In this document: positions 59,054-64,000 of the stretch, piece after piece
Layout: the number at the start of each line of letters is the position of its first letter
Position numbering within the stretch: the first letter of the stretch is position 1
From: Alphaproteobacteria bacterium
GTDB lineage: Bacteria; Pseudomonadota; Alphaproteobacteria; Thalassobaculales; Thalassobaculaceae
DNA length: 64,000 bases
Direction: 5' to 3'
Assembly (NCBI GenBank): GCA_024742275.1
Contig: JANSYS010000002.1
Coordinates: forward strand, 1 to 64,000
Position numbers and translations under genes: made by a program
The notes under the pieces: model-generated
Seen by the model: the letters and a program-made list of their open reading frames with translations, nothing else
What the model was told of the DNA's origin: nothing
The model's database searches: none

Positions 59054-60022
59054 ATGAAACGTCTCGTACGTGCGGCGGTTGTCGCTGCTCCGATTCTGGC
59101 CCTTGGCGCGTCCGGCGCGAGCGCCGACCAGTTCCTGCGCATGGTGTCCGGCCCCTCCGGCGGTTCCTGGTATCCGCTTGGCGCCAAGATCATGCAGGTG
59201 GTCCAGGACAACATCGACGGCGTCGCCACCTCGAACACGTCGGGCGGCGGCATCTCCAACGTCAAGGCGGTCGGTGGCGGCGATGCCGAAATCGGCTGGA
59301 CCTACGCCCATACCGCCGCGAACGGGTTCAACGGCACCGGCAAGTTCGACAAGCCGGTGAAGGACATCGCCTATTTCGCGACTCTGTATCCGTCGACCTT
59401 CCAGGTCGCGGTGCCGCGAGACAGCGACATCAAGACGATCGAAGACATGAAGGGCGCCAACATCTCGCCGGGCAAGACCGGCTGGACCGGCACCGCCTTC
59501 GCTGAGTCGATCATGCAAGCCTATGGTTTCAACTTTAACGACATCAAGAACAATGGCGGCACGGTCCATCACGTGGACTACACCGAGTCCGTCGCTTTGA
59601 TGAAAGACGGCCATATCGATGTGTTCATGGCCGCAACCTCGATGCCGCAGGCGTCGTTCATCGAGTTGAACCACAGCCCGGGCCTGCGCTTCATCGGTGT
59701 TCCTGAGCCGAAGCTGACGGAGATCATCAACGCCAATCCGGGATACATCCGCGGTGCCATCACGCCGGGGGCCTATGAGGGCGTCAACGAGGAGATCCCG
59801 ACCCTGGGCATTGTGACCAGCATGATCGTGAACAAGGATCTGCCGGACGACCTCGTCTACAACATGATGTCCGTGTTCTGGGACAACCACGCCGCCTTCG
59901 CGGAAGTGAAGAAGACTTGGAACGGCGTCAGCCTGGAGAACGCGTTGAACGGTGCCTCGGTTCCGGTCCATCCGGGTGCCGCTCGGTATTACGAAGAGAA
60001 GGGCGTGCGTCCGGCGAGCTGA
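59054..60022 (+). CDS. TAXI-type TRAP transporter solute-binding protein
   Basis: A secreted periplasmic binding protein. The signal peptide is MKRLVRAAVVAAPILALGAS with cleavage near GASA-DQ. It has the TAXI-family features: GGSWYPLGAKIMQVVQDNID, ATSNTSGGGISNVKAVGGGD, WTGTAFAESIMQAYGF and HPGAARYYEEKGV at the end. It captures a carboxylate-type ligand that the fused TRAP permease imports. It has 322 residues with GGAGG upstream. A strong hairpin after its stop probably gives it more transcript than the permease. Confidence 0.92.
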   Translation: MKRLVRAAVVAAPILALGASGASADQFLRMVSGPSGGSWYPLGAKIMQVVQDNIDGVATSNTSGGGISNVKAVGGGDAEIGWTYAHTAANGFNGTGKFDKPVKDIAYFATLYPSTFQVAVPRDSDIKTIEDMKGANISPGKTGWTGTAFAESIMQAYGFNFNDIKNNGGTVHHVDYTESVALMKDGHIDVFMAATSMPQASFIELNHSPGLRFIGVPEPKLTEIINANPGYIRGAITPGAYEGVNEEIPTLGIVTSMIVNKDLPDDLVYNMMSVFWDNHAAFAEVKKTWNGVSLENALNGASVPVHPGAARYYEEKGVRPAS

Positions 60023-60044
60023 TCGTCGATCCACGCTGACCTTC

Positions 60045-60071
60045 GCGGGCGCCGGGTCCTCCGGCGCCCGC
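60045..60071 (+). terminator. Strong intercistronic hairpin between TRAP binding-protein and permease genes
   Basis: GCGGGCGCCGG (60045-60055) pairs perfectly with CCGGCGCCCGC (60061-60071), leaving a five-base loop. It lies 23 bases after the TAXI gene stop and 35 before the permease start. In such operons the hairpin usually reduces readthrough and protects the upstream message, so that more binding protein than permease is made. Confidence 0.7.
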
Positions 60072-60105
60072 CTTCTGTTTCGTCCCCCGAATACTGACAG
60101 GCTGG

Positions 60106-62148
60106 ATGGCCGCGATGAGCCAGACGGAAAACGCCCTCGACTACGGCGAAGTGAAGGAGCCGACGTTCCTGGAGCGTCTGCTCGTGCAGAAGCGCTGGAC
60201 CCTGCCCTGGACGATCACCTTCATCTGCGTCGTGATCGCCGTGGCGCTGTCCTTCTTCCACCTCTATGTCGCGGTCTTCGGTACGCCGGAAGGACGCTCG
60301 TTCCGGACCACCCATCTCACGGTGATGATGGTGCTGGCGATCCTGATCCAGCCGCTTTTCCGTCGCACCCATTTCGAGGCCATCGACAGCCCACTCAAGG
60401 CGCTTGGTTTCGCCATCGACCTCGTTCTGGTGGGGGCGGTCATCTTCGTCCATGTCTGGACCATGTGGGACATCGATGCCTTCCAGCTCCGGCTCGGCTC
60501 GAAGGAGGAGGGCGATCTGATCGCCGGGACCATCTGTATCGCGCTCGTTCTCGAGGCGACGCGCCGCACGGTCGGTCTCGCCATGGTTTGCGTGACCGGC
60601 TTCTTCATCGTCCACGCGCTCTACGCCCATAAGTTCTTCGGCTTCTTCTACGGTCCGCCGACGCGCCCGGCCAAGTACATCGACACGATGTTCATGAGCA
60701 CGGACGGCATCTTCGGCATCCCGCTGCATGTGGCAGCCACCTACATCGTTCTTTTCATCATCTTCGGCGGATTGCTGATCCGATCGGGCGCAGGCAAGTT
60801 CTTCATCGACCTAGCGGTCGCGCTCACCGGGCATCGGGTTGGCGGTCCGGCAAAGGCGGCCACCGTGGCCTCCGGGTTCATGGGCACGGTCTCGGGCTCG
60901 GCGGTGGCCAATGTGGTGACGACCGGGTCGTTCACCATCCCGCTGATGAAGAATCTCGGCTATCGGGCGAAATTCGCCGCCGCCGTCGAGGCCTGCGCTT
61001 CGTCGGGCGGTCAGATCACCCCGCCGATCATGGGCGCGGCCGCCTTCATCATCGCCGAAAATTTGGCGCTGCCCTATGTCTACGTGATTCTGGCGGCGCT
61101 GATTCCGGCCATCCTCTACTTCGCCACCATCTATTTCATGGTGCATTTCGAGGCGGAGAAAACCGGGATCGAGCGGATTTCCAAGGACCGCCTGCCGAAG
61201 GCCCTGGAGGTGCTCAAGGACGGTTGGCACCTGCTCTTCGCGCTCGGTGTCCTCATCTTCTTCCTGGTCAGCGGCTACACGCCGATGATGTCCGCCTTTT
61301 GGGGCATCCTGGCGCTGATCGGCCTCAGTTTCATCAATCCGCACACGCGCATGAGCCCGGCCGACATCCTGGCCGCGTTCGAGAGCGGCATCCGCTCGAC
61401 CGTACCGGTGACGGTCGCCTGCGCCTGTGCCGGCATCATCATCGGCTCGGTCTTCGTCTCCGGCCTCGGACTCAAGTTCACCCAATCGGTGATCGATCTG
61501 TCGGGTGGCAATCTGCTCATCCTGCTCACGCTGACGGCGGTGGCGGCGATCGTGCTCGGCATGGGTATGACGACGACGGCGGTCTACATCACGGTCTCGG
61601 CGCTGATCGTGCCGTCCCTGGAGAAGCTCGACGTGCTGCCGATGGCGGCGCATCTCTTCGCCTTCTATTTCGGCGTGGTCTCGACCATCACGCCGCCGGT
61701 GGCTCTGGCCGCCTTCGCCGGGGCGGCGATCGCCAAGACGCCGCCGATGGCCACGGCGGTCGAATCCGCCAGGGTCGGTATCGCGAAGTATCTCGTCCCC
61801 TTCGCCTTCGTCTACAACCCGTCCCTGTTGTTCGACGGCTCGATCGCCTGGACGGTGTATTCGACGCTGGCTGCGGTGGCCGGCCTCTGGTTCCTGTCGG
61901 CGTCGTTGGAAGCTTGGCTGCACGGGCCTCTCAAGGGGCTCCTGCGGCTCGCGATGTTCGCGGCTGCCGTCCTCTCGCTGATGCCGCCGACCATCGATAT
62001 CTACGGCATTCCCGGCATCTTCCTGTCGCTTGCGGGTCTGGGCATCGGCGTGGCGATCACCGTGTTGCGGCGCCGGTCTCCGGCACCGCGGATCGCCGCA
62101 GCCCCAGGTCAGCCAGCTGCCGGTCAGAGCGGAGGCGCCCATGGCTGA
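60106..62148 (+). CDS. TRAP transporter permease, fused small and large membrane subunits
   Basis: The 680-residue protein has an N-terminal group of about four membrane helices (small subunit) and a large DctM-like part. Landmarks are IFGGLLIRSGAGKFFIDLAV, SGFMGTVSGSAVANVVTTGS, SSGGQITPPIMGAAAFIIAE and MGMTTTAVYITVSALIVPSL with FAFYFGVVSTITPPVALAAF. These fused forms go with TAXI binding proteins. It uses ATG 60106 or ATG 60115. Its last eight bases overlap the start of a small membrane protein gene. Substrate is unknown. Confidence 0.93.
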   Translation: MAAMSQTENALDYGEVKEPTFLERLLVQKRWTLPWTITFICVVIAVALSFFHLYVAVFGTPEGRSFRTTHLTVMMVLAILIQPLFRRTHFEAIDSPLKALGFAIDLVLVGAVIFVHVWTMWDIDAFQLRLGSKEEGDLIAGTICIALVLEATRRTVGLAMVCVTGFFIVHALYAHKFFGFFYGPPTRPAKYIDTMFMSTDGIFGIPLHVAATYIVLFIIFGGLLIRSGAGKFFIDLAVALTGHRVGGPAKAATVASGFMGTVSGSAVANVVTTGSFTIPLMKNLGYRAKFAAAVEACASSGGQITPPIMGAAAFIIAENLALPYVYVILAALIPAILYFATIYFMVHFEAEKTGIERISKDRLPKALEVLKDGWHLLFALGVLIFFLVSGYTPMMSAFWGILALIGLSFINPHTRMSPADILAAFESGIRSTVPVTVACACAGIIIGSVFVSGLGLKFTQSVIDLSGGNLLILLTLTAVAAIVLGMGMTTTAVYITVSALIVPSLEKLDVLPMAAHLFAFYFGVVSTITPPVALAAFAGAAIAKTPPMATAVESARVGIAKYLVPFAFVYNPSLLFDGSIAWTVYSTLAAVAGLWFLSASLEAWLHGPLKGLLRLAMFAAAVLSLMPPTIDIYGIPGIFLSLAGLGIGVAITVLRRRSPAPRIAAAPGQPAAGQSGGAHG

Positions 62149-62365
62149 CATCTTCCTCGGCAAGCCCTGGCACTGGGGCCTGCTCGTCCTCGCCTTCATC
62201 TGTCTCGCAGTGGTCGGCGTGAACTACATGCACACCTATGCCTTCAACACTTTCGCCACGATCTGCCTGGCCGTCGGTCTGCTTGTGGTTTCGGCCGTGG
62301 TGCTGACCCACAGGCACGGCGACCGGGTCACGCGGGAGCCGATCGAATTGTCGGAGGATGAATAG
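62141..62365 (+). CDS. Small two-helix membrane protein overlapping the TRAP permease gene
   Basis: A 74-residue protein with two hydrophobic helices (WGLLVLAFICLAVVGVNYM and FATICLAVGLLVVSAVVL) and a charged tail (HRHGDRVTREPIELSEDE). ATG 62141 follows GGAGG inside the 3' end of the permease gene, overlapping it by eight bases, so translation is probably coupled. I do not recognise it as a standard TRAP part. It may be an accessory subunit or regulator of the transporter (inference from position). Confidence 0.8.
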   Translation: MADIFLGKPWHWGLLVLAFICLAVVGVNYMHTYAFNTFATICLAVGLLVVSAVVLTHRHGDRVTREPIELSEDE

Positions 62366-62462
62366 GGTCACGCGGGTCCTGGCCGGTCATGGGGGGACGT
62401 GACTCGTCGTTCGCACGCCCTTATACCCTAAGGCTGTGACCACGGACGGTCTGGCCGCGCTC

Positions 62463-64000
62463 ATGCGCTTCGCATTCTTCCTAAGTCTCTCTTGCTGCCT
62501 GATCGTGGGCGGACTCCGCCCCGCTTTCGCCGACAAAGCCGCGGTCCAGAGCCCTGCCGGGACCCCTTCCGGTGCGCCTGCGGAGACATCCGCCGGGATC
62601 GCCTACGAGGTCTCGATCGAGGGGCTGGAGGGTGCCGGCGATCTGCAGTCGCTGGCGGAGGAGAGTTCCGGTCTGCGCACCCGTATCGACGATCTGCCGG
62701 TCTCAACGGCGGCGCTCAAGCGTCGGGCACGGGAGGACGAGGACACATTCGCCACCATCGCCCGCGCGCGCGGGTACTACGATGCGGTCTTCGTACACCG
62801 GGTCGACCCCCCCGCCGCGCCCGGCGGTCCGGTCCGGGTGCTGATCTACGGCGATCCCGGACCGGTCTACACGTTCGGTGACGTGTCGATCTTGGCCGCC
62901 GATGCGGCTGGCGCTGGCGCCATTGGCCCAAGCGTGACGCAAGAGGCGCTGGGCCTGCCCCGAGGCGGGCCCGCCCGGTCGGACGCTGTCGTCGCGGCGG
63001 AGAGCACCCTCGTTCGGCTGTTTCAGGAGCAGGCATACCCCCTGGCCCGGTTGACGGACCGGACGGCAACGGTGAACCGCGACACCAAGACCATGACCGT
63101 GTCGTTCCGTGTCGCGCCCGGCCCCAAGGCCCGGTTCGGCCCGGTCACCGTGACCGGAAACGAGGCGATCGCGCGCGACTACATCGTCCGGCGCCTGCCT
63201 TGGGTCTACGGAGAGCTTGCCGACGTTCGCGCGATAGAGAAGGGCCGCAAGGCGCTTGTCAGCACCGGTCATTTCGAAAGCGTCGGCATCGAGGTCGCCG
63301 AACAGGTCGGGCCGGACGGCCTGCTGCCGATTTCGGTCTCCGTCCGCGAGAATCCACCGCGCAGCATCGGTGCCGGGGTAAGTCTCTCCACGTCCGAAGG
63401 GCTCGGTAGCCGAGTGCATTGGGAGCATCGAAACCTGTTCGGCGGCGCGGAGCAGCTGCGCTTTGAGGCGGCCTACGGCGAGGTGGAAAGCAGCCTGACC
63501 GGCGCGTTCACCGTGCCGGACGTCCTCGCCACCGACCAGAATTTCACGGTCGAGACCGGCTACACGGAACAGCGGACGGATGGCTTCGACAGCGAAAGCT
63601 ACCGGGCGATCGGGCGGTTCGAGCGGCGACTCTCCGACATCCTCTCGGTCGACTATGGCGTGAGCCTCGAGCGCACCCATATCGAGGATGACGGCAAGGA
63701 GCAGCGATTTACCCTGGTCGGCATACCGCTGGGCGCGACGATCGACACCTCCAACGATCTGCTCAACCCGACATCGGGCGGCCGGACCCGTCTCCGGTTC
63801 ACGCCGTATCTGGACAGTCTGGGATCGACCCAGTCGTTCTATTCGACCCTGCTGCGCCACGCCCATTACCTGTCTCTCGACGGCGACGGCGATCTGGTCC
63901 TGGCGGCACGGGCCGGGATCGGTTCGATCTCCGGCGCCTCCACCGCGAATCTTCCGGCTGACAAGCGCTTCTATGCCGGCGGCTCCGGCTCCGTGCGAGG
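62463..64000 (+). CDS. tamA: TamA/BamA-type outer-membrane assembly protein, cut by window edge
   Basis: After a signal peptide (MRFAFFLSLSCCLIVGGLRP) come POTRA-type segments (ARGYYDAVFVHRVDPPAAPG, VSFRVAPGPKARFGPVTVTG, GRKALVSTGHFESVGIEVAE) and then the start of a beta-barrel with SIGAGVSLSTSEGLGSRVHW, EHRNLFGGAEQLRFEAAYGE and ending FYAGGSGSVRG at the window edge. This layout matches TamA, which with TamB exports autotransporters and outer-membrane proteins. The frame is open to position 64000, so the 3' end is outside. It starts a new unit after the TRAP operon. Confidence 0.88.
   Translation, partial: MRFAFFLSLSCCLIVGGLRPAFADKAAVQSPAGTPSGAPAETSAGIAYEVSIEGLEGAGDLQSLAEESSGLRTRIDDLPVSTAALKRRAREDEDTFATIARARGYYDAVFVHRVDPPAAPGGPVRVLIYGDPGPVYTFGDVSILAADAAGAGAIGPSVTQEALGLPRGGPARSDAVVAAESTLVRLFQEQAYPLARLTDRTATVNRDTKTMTVSFRVAPGPKARFGPVTVTGNEAIARDYIVRRLPWVYGELADVRAIEKGRKALVSTGHFESVGIEVAEQVGPDGLLPISVSVRENPPRSIGAGVSLSTSEGLGSRVHWEHRNLFGGAEQLRFEAAYGEVESSLTGAFTVPDVLATDQNFTVETGYTEQRTDGFDSESYRAIGRFERRLSDILSVDYGVSLERTHIEDDGKEQRFTLVGIPLGATIDTSNDLLNPTSGGRTRLRFTPYLDSLGSTQSFYSTLLRHAHYLSLDGDGDLVLAARAGIGSISGASTANLPADKRFYAGGSGSVR

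Overview
The window reads as chromosomal DNA of a GC-rich alphaproteobacterium, most probably a marine Rhodospirillales-type organism. This is inferred from gene content: GapR, MmcB, a RegB/RegA redox pair, an alphaproteobacterial glutamate-cysteine ligase, three PAS_5-like proteins, a fused indolepyruvate:ferredoxin oxidoreductase, a TAXI-type TRAP transporter and a CheZ phosphatase. No rRNA or intact tRNA gene is seen, so the placement rests on protein families recognised by eye.

Positions 1-4,800 are a decayed integration zone. A tyrosine-recombinase gene is cut by an IS21-family element (933-3605, istB intact, istA frameshifted). The element's right end abuts the 3' remnant of a second IS21-type element, then an IS3 orfA fragment with an internal stop. 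The zone closes with a tRNA-Gly 3' fragment (4705-4756) that looks like an attachment-site duplication. Positions 4,800-12,900 hold housekeeping and signalling genes: a PAS_5-like protein, cheZ divergent from an unrecognised gene, a Tam-like methyltransferase, a pentapeptide-repeat protein, mmcB, a 29-residue membrane peptide, and the heptose pair gmhA-hldE.

Positions 13,102-27,351 are one open reading frame of about 4,750 codons. It is a giant acidic RTX protein built from GGxGxDxLx nonapeptides, with non-RTX beta modules (two of them in duplicate), two almost perfect 27-bp tandem arrays, and a C-terminal FG-GAP/VCBS-like region. It has no N-terminal signal peptide, which suggests type I secretion, but no type I exporter lies in the window. 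A degenerate EAL-like protein follows it.

Positions 28,969-45,900 carry regA-regB; an ABC-2 exporter pair; a Nudix hydrolase; cobalamin genes (cobT, cobS, a cobC-like phosphatase, cobK); a SCO1/SenC copper chaperone; a DapA-family aldolase; an EamA transporter; an SLC13 transporter; two more PAS_5-like proteins; a D-2-hydroxyacid dehydrogenase; an SH3 periplasmic protein; and a UDP-glucuronate 4-epimerase-like enzyme. Positions 46,092-52,768 carry the indolepyruvate oxidoreductase, gapR, a SnoaL-like protein, rsmE and gshA. Positions 53,465-57,383 look like a sugar-acid catabolic operon (IlvD/Edd dehydratase, SDR, TauD/TfdA dioxygenase, GFA protein) with a divergent cupin. A membrane histidine kinase, a TAXI-TRAP importer with a small two-helix membrane protein, and the start of a TamA/Omp85 outer-membrane protein, cut by the window edge, complete the segment.

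The least explained objects are the giant RTX gene with its identical arrays, the 29-residue peptide gene with structured upstream DNA, the degenerate EAL-like protein, the unknown gene divergent from cheZ, and the small membrane protein overlapping the TRAP permease gene.
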